A stretch of DNA of 64,000 nucleotides from an uncultured Clostridia bacterium (GCA_947598155.1 CANQFC010000004.1:124001-188000), one strand, 5' to 3'. Positions 19,111-28,372 are shown, counted from the first letter of the stretch. A program made the numbers and translations. Notes: generated by a model not told the origin, from the sequence alone.

Positions 19111-19615
19111 AAAACAGAGGTATTCTCAAAGAACGCCTCTGTTTTTAATATAAATAACCTTTAAAGGGATTCGAACCCGCGAGGGTTTTGCTGTTAAGAA
19201 AACAATTCGGTGAATTGTTTTTAAGCAAAAGCGTGAGGCGGGTACTGAAATTCTTTGAATTTCGGTCGCCGAACGTATGGATTTTTTATTCAAAATCTGT
19301 CGAATCCCTTCCGGCGTGCCAAAAACAGAGGTATTCTTAAAGAACGCCTCTGTTTTTAATATAAATAACCTTTAATAAGGATTCGAACCCGCGAGGGTTT
19401 TGCTGTTAAGAAAACAATTCGGTGAATTGTTTTTAAGCAAAAGCGTGAGGCGGGTACTGAAATTCTTTGAATTTCGGTCGCCGAACGTATGGATCTTGTA
19501 TTCAAAATCTGTCGAATCCCTTCCGGCGTGGCAAAAACAGAGGTATTCTCAAAGAACGCCTCTGTTTTTAATATAAATAACCTTTAATAGGGATTCGAAC
19601 CCGCAAGGGTTTTGC
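19089..19615 (+). repeat. Tandem 211/212-bp repeat carrying the tRNA-Arg 3' end
   Basis: The segment starting TCGAATCCCTTCCGGCGTG occurs at 19089 (inside the tRNA), 19300 and 19512. Units 1 and 2 are near-identical over about 211 bp; unit 3 stops matching near 19615. Each full unit holds the last 22 nt of the tRNA, a terminator hairpin, an inverted T-arm (GGGATTCGAACCC at 19166-19178 in unit 1), a long imperfect hairpin (CCCGC at 19176 to GCGGG at 19242 in unit 1) and a third hairpin (ACTGAAATTC-TTT-GAATTTCGGT at 19244-19266). No ORF is supported inside the units. Confidence 0.95.
19111..19146 (+). terminator. Terminator of tRNA-Arg, repeated downstream
   Basis: AAAACAGAGG pairs with CCTCTGTTTT followed by T residues. 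The same hairpin recurs near 19321 and 19533 as part of the tandem repeat. Confidence 0.8.
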
Positions 19616-19648
19616 TTTTAACTCTTTATTTTCGAGAAGGATAAAAGT

Positions 19649-20315
19649 ATGAATAAATTTTCACTCAAATTAATTGTTTTATTGATTACCGATGTGTTTT
19701 CAGCAATGATAACATATATGCTTTTTAAAATGTCTACTGCTGTTATGAATAATTTTCCATTTTTTATAATCAATTTAGTAGTTACAATTATCTTTTTTGC
19801 ATTTACATTTAGATTTGTTTTAAAAGGATATATATACGGTGAATTATATTATGTAAACATAAAAATACTTGCTATATCCTGTGTTATAACTCTATTAGTT
19901 TCAGCATCTCTTTATAAATATCTTACAGATTTTAGTTTTGAAAAATGGCAGAGCAAAAAAAGTTTAAGACCTTTTATGGTAAATGATTTATGCGAAATTC
20001 AAAATTCTTCATATAAAAAAGAAGAATACAATCTTAATCGTTATACGCGTGAAGAAGTAAAAGAATTGTTGAGTATAAACAGCAAAAAAAGATATAAGCG
20101 ATAAATTTATTTTTAAGTTTGAAAAACCCGGATATAAAATCGGTGAAATAAAATGTCGTTATATTGCAGATACATATTTTGCATATAAAGGAATTGATTT
20201 TAAAGAGTATTGGATTGTAGTAATGTATGTGGAAGATGTGCAAACCGGTAAATATAGAATATCAAGAGTTGAAGTAATGCCGGAAGGAACACATACTTAT
20301 CCATTATATGGTTAA
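19649..20315 (+). pseudogene. Frameshifted orphan membrane protein
   Basis: An AT-rich reading frame with a GAGAAGGA ribosome site opens at ATG 19649 and stops at 20104 (151 aa). The coding-looking sequence continues in the next frame from the run of seven A at 20084-20090 to TAA at 20313-20315. Removing one A gives a single protein of about 221 residues with three N-terminal membrane helices and a soluble C-terminal part (KFIFKFEKPGYKIGEIKCRY...). This could be a mutation, a sequencing error in a homopolymer, or slippage. I recognise no family. It sits between the tRNA-linked repeat array and the trp promoter and looks like accessory DNA. Confidence 0.6.
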
Positions 20316-20411
20316 TTAAATCTATTAAGGTTGTCTTTAAATATTTGTTATGCTTCATCAATCTCATAAACCGGAAATTTTTATGACATTAAAAAAACTG
20401 CGCTATTTCTC

Positions 20412-20440
20412 TTGACAATCTCATATACCGATGATATAAT
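20412..20440 (+). promoter_or_regulatory. Consensus sigma-A promoter of the trp operon
   Basis: TTGACA at 20412-20417, 17-nt spacer, TATAAT at 20435-20440: a perfect consensus. Transcription should begin near 20447, at the start of the T-box leader. Confidence 0.92.
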
Positions 20441-20446
20441 AAACAA

Positions 20447-20735
20447 CAATTTAATAGAGTAAACCGTTGAAGCGGAGATAACGTCAATAATGCCTTTACA
20501 GAGAACCTGCGGCGCTGAGAGTCAGGTAAGAAACAAGTTGTCAAATGGGCCGCTGAGGGCGCAGTCAAATGAGATTTTCTCAAAGTATTCTGCGACGCTG
20601 CAGGCAAGCGTATAAATGCCGGGGGTATGTTGGTATCCTGCTAAGCGCATAGGGTCGTTCCTATGAATCAAGGTGGCACCGCGGATAAGTCTTTTATTCG
20701 TCCTTGACAGAGAATATATTTCTGTCAAGGGCGTT
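20447..20735 (+). ncRNA. T-box leader, tryptophan-responsive
   Basis: The T-box core AAGGTGGCACCGCGG is at 20670-20684, preceded by about 220 nt of structured leader and followed by a terminator hairpin. T-box leaders sense uncharged tRNA and allow read-through when the amino acid is short. The position in front of trpE and a UGG at 20546-20548 in the probable specifier region (CAAATGGGCC) point to tRNA-Trp. The exact Stem I fold was not computed. Confidence 0.93.
20702..20735 (+). terminator. T-box-controlled terminator
   Basis: CCTTGACAG at 20702-20710 pairs with CTGTCAAGG at 20722-20730, followed by GCGTTTTTG. Its 5' arm lies just after the T-box element, as expected for the terminator that competes with the antiterminator. 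Confidence 0.85.
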
Positions 20736-20745
20736 TTTGTTTTAT

Positions 20746-20780
20746 AACTCCTTTGGCAGTGAAAAGTCAAAGGAGTTTTT
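20746..20780 (+). terminator. Second terminator-like hairpin in the trp leader
   Basis: AACTCCTTTG pairs with CAAAGGAGTT, followed by a T-rich run. It lies only 15 nt after the T-box terminator and has no antiterminator of its own that I can see. Confidence 0.6.
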
Positions 20781-20802
20781 CCTTTTCACAGGAGGTTGTA
20801 AT

Positions 20803-20904
20803 ATGCTGCTGAAAAAGCGCTGGCGGCGCCCAAAGCGCCTGATAAAAGACTTGAATATAAAAAACACCAAATTAACTTTCTCAATTTGGAGGTGCAGTGA
20901 ATGA
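20803..20904 (+). CDS. Putative 33-residue basic peptide, trp leader ORF
   Basis: ATG 20803 is preceded by a perfect AGGAGG with a 7-nt spacer, better than the site of many genes here. The frame encodes 33 residues beginning MLLKKRWRRPKRL, strongly basic at the start, with Trp at positions 7 and 29. It ends in TGA overlapping the trpE ATG (ATGA), so translation could couple into trpE. I know no family for it. The strong ribosome site, length and overlap support real translation. Chance, or a role only in setting ribosome traffic before trpE, are alternatives. Confidence 0.5.
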   Translation: MLLKKRWRRPKRLIKDLNIKNTKLTFSIWRCSE

Positions 20905-22367
20905 AAATTCTGCCATCTTTAGCTGAAGTCAAGGAAATTGCTTCAGCAGCAAAATATAATGTGCTTCCGGTAAGCTGTGAAATTCTTTCCGACTTTACGA
21001 CACCTATCGAAACGATGAAGATACTGAAAAATGTATCGACTCATTGCTATATGCTGGAATCCGCACAGGCAAATGAAACTTGGGGACGATACACCTTCCT
21101 CGGTTTCAATCCGAAAATGGAGATCACCTGTATAGACGGCGAAATGAAGATTGGCAATCTCAAGGTCAAAACAGACAACCCATCCGATTACCTTCGTCAG
21201 ATACTTGCCGATTACAAGAGCCCTCGTTTTGATTATCTTCCCTCCTTTACAGGCGGACTCGTCGGATATTTCTCATACGATTATCTCGGGTACAGCGAAC
21301 CGACCGTCAAATGCAAGGTGGAAGACAGCGAAGATTTCAAAGATGTTGACCTGATGCTTTTTGACAAGGTCATTGCGTTCGATAATTTAAGGCAAAAAAT
21401 CATTCTCATCGTCAATATGCCGCTGGATGATGTGGAGGTCGGCTACAACAAAGCGATTATGGAGCTTAGTCAGCTTGTGGAGCTTATTCAAAACGGCGAG
21501 AAGAAAAATGAACCCGGCGGCAAGCTGCTTGGTGAGGTCACGCCGCTTTTCAATAAAGAACAGTTCTGCGGTATGGTGGAAAAAGCAAAGCGCCATATCC
21601 GTGAGGGTGACATTTTCCAAATCGTGCTTTCCAACCGTCTAAGCGCTCCATTTGAGGGAAGTCTCTTAAACACTTACCGTATGCTTCGCACCATCAATCC
21701 CTCTCCGTATATGTTCTATTTCTCCGGAACAGACGTAGAGGTTGCGGGAGCATCGCCGGAAACCTTAGTCAAGCTGGAAAACGGCGTGCTGCACACCTTC
21801 CCTTTGGCAGGAACCAGACCGAGAGGCAAAACCGACGAAGAGGACCGAGCGCTGGAGGCCGAGCTTCTTGCCGATGAAAAGGAGCTTGCCGAACACAATA
21901 TGCTGGTAGATCTCGGCAGAAACGACCTCGGTAAAATCAGTAAATTCGGCACGGTGCAGGTTGAAAAGTTACATTCCATTGAACGGTTCTCCCACGTGAT
22001 GCACATTGGCTCTACGGTACGCGGCGAGATAGATGATAACCGCGATGCGCTTGATGCCATTGAAGCGGTGCTGCCCGCAGGAACACTTTCCGGCGCGCCG
22101 AAAATAAGAGCTTGCCAGCTCATTGGGGAACTGGAAAACAATAAACGCGGCATCTACGGCGGCGCTATCGGATACATCGACTTCACGGGTAATATGGACA
22201 CCTGCATAGCAATCCGCATTGCCTACAAGAAAAACGGCAAGGTGTTTGTAAGGAGCGGCGCCGGTATCGTGGCGGACTCTGTTCCCGAAAAGGAATTTGA
22301 GGAATGCCTGAACAAAGCCAAATCTTCATTGAAAGCGCTGGAACTTGCGCAGGAGGCCGATTTATGA
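20901..22367 (+). CDS. trpE: Anthranilate synthase component I
   Basis: A 488-residue chorismate-using subunit that makes anthranilate with TrpG. The feedback-site segment YMLESAQANETWGRYTF lies near residue 50, and the catalytic half carries GDIFQIVLSNRL, PSPYMFYF, GASPETLV, the AGTRPRGKT motif, LVDLGRNDLGK, and GAPKIRACQLIGELE near the C-terminus. It has its own GGAGG site 8 nt before the ATG and overlaps the upstream small ORF by ATGA. First enzyme of the operon controlled by the T-box. Confidence 0.97.
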   Translation: MKILPSLAEVKEIASAAKYNVLPVSCEILSDFTTPIETMKILKNVSTHCYMLESAQANETWGRYTFLGFNPKMEITCIDGEMKIGNLKVKTDNPSDYLRQILADYKSPRFDYLPSFTGGLVGYFSYDYLGYSEPTVKCKVEDSEDFKDVDLMLFDKVIAFDNLRQKIILIVNMPLDDVEVGYNKAIMELSQLVELIQNGEKKNEPGGKLLGEVTPLFNKEQFCGMVEKAKRHIREGDIFQIVLSNRLSAPFEGSLLNTYRMLRTINPSPYMFYFSGTDVEVAGASPETLVKLENGVLHTFPLAGTRPRGKTDEEDRALEAELLADEKELAEHNMLVDLGRNDLGKISKFGTVQVEKLHSIERFSHVMHIGSTVRGEIDDNRDALDAIEAVLPAGTLSGAPKIRACQLIGELENNKRGIYGGAIGYIDFTGNMDTCIAIRIAYKKNGKVFVRSGAGIVADSVPEKEFEECLNKAKSSLKALELAQEADL

Positions 22368-22930
22368 TTTTATTGATTGATAACTACGACAGTTTTTCCT
22401 ATAACCTCTATCAGCTCGTCGGTGAGGTCGAGCCCGATATAAAGGTCATCCGCAACGATGAAATGACAGCGGAACAAATCAGAGATTTAAAGCCCGATTA
22501 TATCATTCTATCGCCCGGTCCCGGCAGACCGGAGGATGCAGGGGTCATCATTGATGTCGTGAAAAGGATCCACGACATCCCGATTCTCGGCGTTTGCCTC
22601 GGTCATCAGGCGATCTGCGCGGGGTTCGGCGCGACCGTTACCTATGCAAAGGAACTGATGCACGGCAAACAGTCGAATGTGAAATTTAACACAGAATGCC
22701 CGCTGTTCAAAGGTTGTCCCGAAATCGCACCGGTTGCAAGGTATCATTCTCTTGCGGCAGATGCAGACACTATTCCCGAAGAATTAGAAATAACTGCCCT
22801 CACTACGGACGGTGAGGTAATGGCAGTACAGCATAAAGAATATCCCATCTACGGCGTGCAATTCCACCCCGAGTCCATTATGACACCAAACGGAAAGCAA
22901 ATGCTTAAAAATTTTATTCATTTAAAATAA
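22364..22930 (+). CDS. trpG: Anthranilate synthase component II (glutamine amidotransferase)
   Basis: A 188-residue class I glutaminase that supplies ammonia to TrpE. The nucleophile Cys78 is in GVCLGHQA; the catalytic His168 and Glu170 are in QFHPES. The ATG at 22364 overlaps the trpE stop (ATGA) after an AGGAGG site; an earlier in-frame ATG lies within trpE. It is a stand-alone subunit, not fused to TrpD. It could also serve p-aminobenzoate synthesis, since no separate pabA is seen here. Confidence 0.97.
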   Translation: MILLIDNYDSFSYNLYQLVGEVEPDIKVIRNDEMTAEQIRDLKPDYIILSPGPGRPEDAGVIIDVVKRIHDIPILGVCLGHQAICAGFGATVTYAKELMHGKQSNVKFNTECPLFKGCPEIAPVARYHSLAADADTIPEELEITALTTDGEVMAVQHKEYPIYGVQFHPESIMTPNGKQMLKNFIHLK

Positions 22931-22942
22931 GGAGAGAAAATT

Positions 22943-23974
22943 ATGATTAGAGCAGCAATTGAAAAAATTTCCAATAAAGCAGACCTTACCTATGATGAGG
23001 CATACAACGTTATGAACGAAATTATGAGCGGTGAGACTACACCTACGCAGAATGCCGCCTTTCTGGCAGCATTGGCTACCAAGAGTACCCGCGCAGAAAC
23101 CACTGAGGAAATTGCAGGCTGTGCCGCCGCGATGAGAGACCACGCAACGAAAGTGGAAACCGATATGGAGCTGTTTGAGATTGTAGGTACCGGCGGCGAC
23201 GGCGCGCACAGCTTCAACATTTCCACCACCTCTGCGCTCGTTGCAGCTGCGGGCGGTATGAAAGTAGCAAAGCACGGCAACCGCGCCGCTTCCTCACAAT
23301 GCGGAACAGCGGATTGTCTGGAAGCTCTGGACGTCAACATTCAGCAAAGTCCGGAAAGATGTATTGAACTTCTGAGCGAAGTCGGTATGTGTTTCTTCTT
23401 CGCGCAGAAATATCACACCTCTATGAAATATGTCGGCGCAATCCGCAAGGAACTCGGTTTCCGTACCGTATTCAATATTTTAGGACCTCTCACCAATCCC
23501 GGCAGTCCGACTATGCAGCTTTTAGGGGTATATGATGAATATTTGGTAACACCGTTAGCGCAGGTTCTCATTAACCTTGGCGTAAAACACGGTATGGTGG
23601 TATACGGACAGGATAAGCTGGATGAGATTTCCATGAGCGCGCCGACTACGGTATGCGAAATTCGGGACGGTTGGTTCAAATCCTATGTCATTACCCCGGA
23701 AGAATTTGGCTTTGAGCGTTGTACCAAAGATGACCTGAAGGGCGGCACTCCCGAAGAAAATGCAAAAATCACCCTTGCTATCTTAAACGGTGAAAAGGGA
23801 GCAAAACGGAATGCGGTTCTGATGAATGCAGGCGCGGCGCTTTATATTGGCGGTAAGGCGGACAGCATAAAGGACGGTATTGCTCTTGCCGCAGAAATCA
23901 TTGATTCCGGCAAGGCACTGGAGACGCTCCGCAAACTTATAGAAGTCAGCAACCGCCCGGAGGTAGCGGTATGA
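22943..23974 (+). CDS. trpD: Anthranilate phosphoribosyltransferase
   Basis: A 343-residue enzyme joining anthranilate to PRPP. The PRPP-binding GTGGDG is at 82-87, followed by [30 protein letters not shown] (anthranilate site) and GPLTNP. Length is normal for the family. It starts 12 nt after trpG with an AAGGAGAG ribosome site, and its end overlaps trpC. Confidence 0.97.
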   Translation: MIRAAIEKISNKADLTYDEAYNVMNEIMSGETTPTQNAAFLAALATKSTRAETTEEIAGCAAAMRDHATKVETDMELFEIVGTGGDGAHSFNISTTSALVAAAGGMKVAKHGNRAASSQCGTADCLEALDVNIQQSPERCIELLSEVGMCFFFAQKYHTSMKYVGAIRKELGFRTVFNILGPLTNPGSPTMQLLGVYDEYLVTPLAQVLINLGVKHGMVVYGQDKLDEISMSAPTTVCEIRDGWFKSYVITPEEFGFERCTKDDLKGGTPEENAKITLAILNGEKGAKRNAVLMNAGAALYIGGKADSIKDGIALAAEIIDSGKALETLRKLIEVSNRPEVAV

Positions 23975-24753
23975 CGATTCTCGATAAGCTTGCTGAACAC
24001 GCCCGTGAGCGTGTGGCTGAGGCTAAAAAGAAGGTGCCGCTCCAAGAGCTTAAACAGCAAGCGCTGTCAATGCCCAAAGGGGATTTTGCCTTTGAAAATG
24101 CGCTCAAAAGGCCTGGCATCTCCTTTATCTGCGAATGTAAAAAAGCATCTCCCTCAAAAGGACTCATTGCGCCCGATTTCTCCTATCTGAAAATTGCAAA
24201 GGAATACGAATCGGCGGGGGCAGACTGCATTTCCGTCCTGACCGAGCCGAAATGGTTTTTAGGCAGTAACGAATATCTGAAAGAGATTGCAAGCGCCGTC
24301 AACATTCCCTGTCTTCGCAAGGACTTTACGGTGGATGAGTATATGATCTACGAGGCAAAGGCGCTGGGCGCATCGGCGGTACTGCTGATCTGCTCCATAC
24401 TGACCGATGAAGACCTGCGGGAATACCTTTATCTCTGCGATGAACTGGGGCTGTCCGCTTTAGTCGAGGCATATGATGAATCCGAAGTCCGTATGGCAGT
24501 AAAAGCAGGCGCACGCATCATCGGCGTCAACAACCGCAACCTCAAGGATTTTTCCGTAGATACCGATAACAGCCGCAGACTTCGTAGTCTTATTCCGAAA
24601 GACGTATTATTCGTCTCTGAAAGCGGTGTAAGCACTGCCGAAGATATGGCAAAACTTCGTGAGATCGGAGCAGATGCGGTGCTCATAGGTGAAACTCTGA
24701 TGAGAGCAACCGACAAAAAGGCCAAGCTCGCAGAACTGCGAGGTGCAGTATGA
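23971..24753 (+). CDS. trpC: Indole-3-glycerol phosphate synthase
   Basis: A 260-residue TIM-barrel enzyme that closes the indole ring. [17 protein letters not shown] near 54-70 holds a catalytic Lys; [36 protein letters not shown] and LIGETLMR are the remaining active-site and phosphate-binding loops. Starts by ATGA overlap with trpD and ends by ATGA overlap with trpF. Separate from TrpF, not fused as in enterobacteria. Confidence 0.97.
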   Translation: MTILDKLAEHARERVAEAKKKVPLQELKQQALSMPKGDFAFENALKRPGISFICECKKASPSKGLIAPDFSYLKIAKEYESAGADCISVLTEPKWFLGSNEYLKEIASAVNIPCLRKDFTVDEYMIYEAKALGASAVLLICSILTDEDLREYLYLCDELGLSALVEAYDESEVRMAVKAGARIIGVNNRNLKDFSVDTDNSRRLRSLIPKDVLFVSESGVSTAEDMAKLREIGADAVLIGETLMRATDKKAKLAELRGAV

Positions 24754-25358
24754 CAAAGATTAAGCTATGCGGTCTTTCCCGACCTTGCGATATAGAGGTT
24801 GCAAACGAGTTGAAACCCGATTATATCGGATTTGTTTTTGCTCCGAAAAGCAAACGGTATGTCACACCTGAAAAAGCGATGAAGTTAAAGCAAATGCTTA
24901 TGCCTGAAATTCAGGCGGTCGGTGTATTTGTAAATGAGGAGCCCCAAAATGTCGCAAAGCTATTGCAGGACAATATCATTGATATAGCTCAGATTCACGG
25001 CGGCGAAGACGAAGAGTATATCGCGCGGTTGCGTCAGCTCACCGATAAGCCGATCATCAAGGCGTTTCGCATAAAGACCTCAAGTGATATTGAAAAGATT
25101 GAACAAAGCAGCGCCGATTATGTACTGCTTGATTCCGGCGCAGGCACGGGGACGGTATTTGATTGGAATCTCATCCAAAATATCGCCAAACCGTATTTCC
25201 TTGCCGGAGGTCTTGACTCTGACAATGTGGCAGATGCGGTCAAAACACTCTGCCCCTATGCAGTCGATGTCAGCTCCGGCATTGAAACAGGCGGACTAAA
25301 AGATAAAACCAAAATGGCGGCTTTCGTCGCCGCCGTTAGAAAGGAAGAGAGATTATGA
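24750..25358 (+). CDS. trpF: Phosphoribosylanthranilate isomerase
   Basis: A 202-residue TIM barrel for the Amadori rearrangement preceding TrpC. Catalytic Cys7 is in KLCGL and the general acid Asp128 in [24 protein letters not shown] and [11 protein letters not shown] are typical. Coupled to its neighbours by ATGA overlaps on both sides. Confidence 0.96.
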   Translation: MTKIKLCGLSRPCDIEVANELKPDYIGFVFAPKSKRYVTPEKAMKLKQMLMPEIQAVGVFVNEEPQNVAKLLQDNIIDIAQIHGGEDEEYIARLRQLTDKPIIKAFRIKTSSDIEKIEQSSADYVLLDSGAGTGTVFDWNLIQNIAKPYFLAGGLDSDNVADAVKTLCPYAVDVSSGIETGGLKDKTKMAAFVAAVRKEERL

Positions 25359-26545
25359 CAAATCCAAACGGACGCTTTGGCATTCACGGCGGTCAGTATA
25401 TCCCCGAAACGCTGATGAATGCGGTCATTGAACTGGAAGAAGCGTATAATCACTATAAAAATGATTCTGAATTTAACAGAGAGCTTACCGAACTTTTCAA
25501 CGAATACGCCGGCAGACCTTCACGGCTTTACTATGCTGAGAAAATGACGAAAGACCTCGGCGGCGCAAAAATCTACCTCAAGCGTGAAGACCTCAATCAC
25601 ACGGGAGCGCATAAAATCAACAATGTGCTCGGTCAGGCACTTCTTGCCAAAAAGATGGGCAAGACCAGACTTATCGCCGAGACGGGAGCGGGTCAGCACG
25701 GTGTTGCCACCGCCACCGCCGCCGCATTATTGGGAATGGAATGTGTGGTATTTATGGGCGAAGAAGATACCATCCGTCAAGCTCTTAATGTGTACCGTAT
25801 GCGTCTGCTTGGCGCAGAGGTTATCCCCGTAAAGACCGGCACCGCAACCCTCAAGGATGCGGTTTCCGAGGCAATGAGAGAGTGGACTTCCCGAATTGCC
25901 GATACCCACTACTGCCTCGGTTCGGTGATGGGTCCCCACCCGTTCCCGACCATCGTCCGTGATTTTCAGGCGGTTATTTCCAAAGAGATTAAGGAGCAAA
26001 TCCTTCAAAAAGAAGGCAGACTGCCCGATGCCGTTATCGCCTGTGTGGGCGGTGGCTCCAACGCCATCGGCAGTTTCTATCATTTCATTGAGGATAAAGG
26101 CGTAAGGCTGATTGGTTGCGAAGCGGCAGGCAGAGGTATTGACACCTTTGAAACGGCGGCGACCATAAATACCGGCAGAGTCGGTATCTTCCACGGGATG
26201 AAGTCTTATTTCTGCCAGGATAAATACGGTCAAATTGCACCCGTTTACTCCATTTCCGCAGGACTTGACTATCCCGGTGTAGGCCCCGAACACGCCCATC
26301 TTCACGATATAGGCAGAGCGGAATATGTTCCTGTGACTGATGACGAAGCGGTAAATGCTTTCGAATATCTTGCCAAGACGGAAGGAATCATTCCGGCAAT
26401 TGAATCGGCGCACGCCGTTGCTCACGCTGTGAAGATAGCGCCGACTATGGATAAAGACAAGATTATCGTAATTACCATATCCGGCAGAGGTGACAAGGAC
26501 TGCGCCGCAATCGCCCGATACAGAGGGGAGGATATACATGAGTAA
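25355..26545 (+). CDS. trpB: Tryptophan synthase beta chain
   Basis: A 396-residue PLP enzyme that condenses indole with serine. Lys87 in HTGAHKINN forms the PLP aldimine, ETGAGQHG binds the serine carboxylate, and [10 protein letters not shown] binds the PLP phosphate. This is the classical TrpB1 type that pairs with TrpA. The end overlaps trpA by 8 nt. Confidence 0.98.
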   Translation: MTNPNGRFGIHGGQYIPETLMNAVIELEEAYNHYKNDSEFNRELTELFNEYAGRPSRLYYAEKMTKDLGGAKIYLKREDLNHTGAHKINNVLGQALLAKKMGKTRLIAETGAGQHGVATATAAALLGMECVVFMGEEDTIRQALNVYRMRLLGAEVIPVKTGTATLKDAVSEAMREWTSRIADTHYCLGSVMGPHPFPTIVRDFQAVISKEIKEQILQKEGRLPDAVIACVGGGSNAIGSFYHFIEDKGVRLIGCEAAGRGIDTFETAATINTGRVGIFHGMKSYFCQDKYGQIAPVYSISAGLDYPGVGPEHAHLHDIGRAEYVPVTDDEAVNAFEYLAKTEGIIPAIESAHAVAHAVKIAPTMDKDKIIVITISGRGDKDCAAIARYRGEDIHE

Positions 26546-27308
26546 CATCAGAAAAGCATTTGAAAACGGAAAAGCATTCATTGCCTTTATCACCTGCGGC
26601 GATCCCGATCTTGATACCACAGCCGCCGCTGTGAAGGCCGCTGTGGAAAACGGCGCCGACCTTATTGAGCTTGGTATCCCGTTCTCCGACCCCACCGCAG
26701 AAGGGCCTGTCATTCAGGGCGCCAACCTGAGAGCGCTGAACGGCGGCATCACCACGGATAAAATCTTCGCATTTGTCAAGGAACTTCGTCGGGATGTAAA
26801 AGCGCCTATGGTGTTTATGACTTACGCCAACGTGGTATTCTCCTACGGCGCGGAAAAATTCATATCCACCTGTAAGGATATTGAAATCGACGGACTTATT
26901 CTGCCCGACCTGCCTTTTGAAGAAAAAGAGGAATTTCAACCCCTTTGTAAGCAGTACGGCGTGGATCTTGTATCTCTCATAGCGCCCACCTCGGAAAACC
27001 GTATTGCCATGATTGCAAAAGAATCCGAAGGATTCCTATATATCGTATCAAGCCTCGGCGTAACGGGTACCAGAAGTGAAATCAAGACCGACCTTGTTTC
27101 TATTGTCAAGGTGGTAAGAGAAAACACAAATGTACCATGCGCTATCGGGTTTGGTATTTCCACACCTGAGCAGGCAAAGAAAATGGCTGACATTTCGGAT
27201 GGCGCTATTGTCGGCTCCGCTATTATAAAGTTGCTTGAAAAGCACGGTAAAGACGCGCCTAAGTATATCGGTGAGTACGTAAAGTCGATGAAAGACGCTA
27301 TAAGATGA
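26538..27308 (+). CDS. trpA: Tryptophan synthase alpha chain
   Basis: A 256-residue TIM barrel that cleaves indole-glycerol phosphate and passes indole to TrpB. I start it at ATG 26538 (GGGGAGG site) rather than at an earlier in-frame start inside trpB. Catalytic Glu44 is in [10 protein letters not shown]. The position of the second catalytic acid, Asp60 in the E. coli enzyme (PLADGP), is Glu55 here (PTAEGP), a conservative change. GFGIST and GAIVGSAI are the phosphate-binding loops. Last gene of the operon. Confidence 0.96.
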   Translation: MSNIRKAFENGKAFIAFITCGDPDLDTTAAAVKAAVENGADLIELGIPFSDPTAEGPVIQGANLRALNGGITTDKIFAFVKELRRDVKAPMVFMTYANVVFSYGAEKFISTCKDIEIDGLILPDLPFEEKEEFQPLCKQYGVDLVSLIAPTSENRIAMIAKESEGFLYIVSSLGVTGTRSEIKTDLVSIVKVVRENTNVPCAIGFGISTPEQAKKMADISDGAIVGSAIIKLLEKHGKDAPKYIGEYVKSMKDAIR

Positions 27309-27320
27309 CAAAAGCAACAA

Positions 27321-27353
27321 CGGCGGCGAGGAGAATTTCACTCCCTGCCGCCG
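27321..27353 (+). terminator. Possible end of trp operon
   Basis: GGCGGC and GCCGCC enclose GGA/TCC, giving a GC-rich stem 13 nt after trpA, but the T run after it is poor. Weak intrinsic terminator or rho-independent pause. Confidence 0.45.
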
Positions 27354-27405
27354 CTGTCGTTTAAGTGTAATTTATTGACGTTGCAAACCCCGTATTAAAT
27401 AACTA

Positions 27406-27434
27406 TTGTAGAAAATAATAATATGTGTTAAAAT
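27406..27434 (+). promoter_or_regulatory. Promoter of the small membrane protein gene
   Basis: TTGTAG at 27406-27411, 17-nt spacer, TAAAAT at 27429-27434 with a TGT just before it (extended -10). Confidence 0.6.
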
Positions 27435-27574
27435 ATAAAAAAGTGTATTTAAAGTTTTAAGAGCGCTGTCACGCAAATATATGAGGCTTGAAAAGCTGTA
27501 CACGAAAACTCTTAACAGCAAATAAGTTATATCGGGATAATTTTTATTTCCTTACATTTAGAGGAGGTAAATAT

Positions 27575-28108
27575 ATGGAAAACGAAAAAAATTTACAGAG
27601 CTCCGACGCGGAAAATAATGAATTAGAAAACGGTTTGGTTTATGACGTGTTTTCTGAAAACGGAAAAGCAGAGGAAAAAAATATAAATCGAAATTATCTT
27701 AATTTTATGTATAAAGACGGATTGGCGTTTCAGCATGAAACTGTAACGTTCAGTCGTACTATGTATAATAAAATGTATTTAGATATTGAAAAGCATTATC
27801 ATACTCAAAGAAAAGAACTTGCAAAATGGATGTTTATCTGCCAGATTATTGCCGCGCTTTTCATATTATCAGCAATTACTTTAGCTAAACAGACAGGTAT
27901 ATTTTTGACAGTTGCGTACGGAATTGCCGGAATAATAAATTTTATTTTAATGATTATTTCTATTCTTATTGCGATTTCTATGGGAATATTTACAATAGGC
28001 TTATATATAAAATATTTAAAATTAGAAAAAGAATTTAAGTATAATATTAAGCGCCTTAATCAGCGAAGAGATGAGGCCAAAATGCTCGGTACTTATGACG
28101 CTCAGTAA
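27575..28108 (+). CDS. Two-helix membrane protein of unknown function
   Basis: 177 residues from ATG 27575, which has a perfect GAGGAGG site. The N-terminal 85 residues are hydrophilic and acidic, followed by two hydrophobic segments (about 93-115 and 120-150) and a basic, charged C-terminal tail (YLKLEKEFKYNIKRLNQRRDEAK). I recognise no family; the layout resembles small clostridial membrane proteins with cytoplasmic coiled-coil ends. It has its own promoter and terminator. Codon use is AT-rich compared with the trp operon before it. Confidence 0.7.
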   Translation: MENEKNLQSSDAENNELENGLVYDVFSENGKAEEKNINRNYLNFMYKDGLAFQHETVTFSRTMYNKMYLDIEKHYHTQRKELAKWMFICQIIAALFILSAITLAKQTGIFLTVAYGIAGIINFILMIISILIAISMGIFTIGLYIKYLKLEKEFKYNIKRLNQRRDEAKMLGTYDAQ

Positions 28109-28179
28109 AATACAATATATTTTGCCGCTAAATCAAGCGTTTCCAAGTATAAACATCTGTAAATGAGAATTTTTATTAT

Positions 28180-28222
28180 CCCTTCTGACAAAGTTGAAAT
28201 TATGTTGGAAGGGTTTTATTTT
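28180..28222 (+). terminator. Intrinsic terminator
   Basis: CCCTTCTGACA pairs with TGTTGGAAGGG, followed by TTTTATTTTT. It ends the small membrane protein transcript. Between here and 28324 I see only a 7-bp inverted repeat (ACGGCGC at 28224, GCGCCGT at 28269). Confidence 0.75.
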
Positions 28223-28323
28223 TACGGCGCATCTGAGCAAGGCTAAGCTTTGCATCTTTCAAAATTACGCGCCGTCTGAATAATAAACGCCAAACCGTTT
28301 ATCTCAAAAAAGGTAATAATAAA

Positions 28324-28350
28324 AGCGGAACGGGAAATTCCTGTTCCGCT
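28324..28350. terminator. Terminator of the 1700-residue surface protein gene
   Basis: AGCGGAAC pairs with GTTCCGCT; on the minus strand it is followed by TTTTATTATT. Confidence 0.75.
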
Positions 28351-28372
28351 GTTTATTTAAGCTTTTTCTGTC

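Noticed and set aside
19089-19615. Possible CRISPR array
   Set aside because: Units are over 200 bp, near-identical throughout, and there are no short unique spacers or cas genes.
20546-20548. Treating UGG as a proven specifier codon
   Set aside because: Stem I was not folded here; the codon fits by position and context only, so it stays a suggestion within the T-box entry.
20704-20802. N-terminal extension of the small trp-leader ORF
   Set aside because: It would be translated from the terminator hairpins and has no ribosome site, whereas ATG 20803 has AGGAGG.
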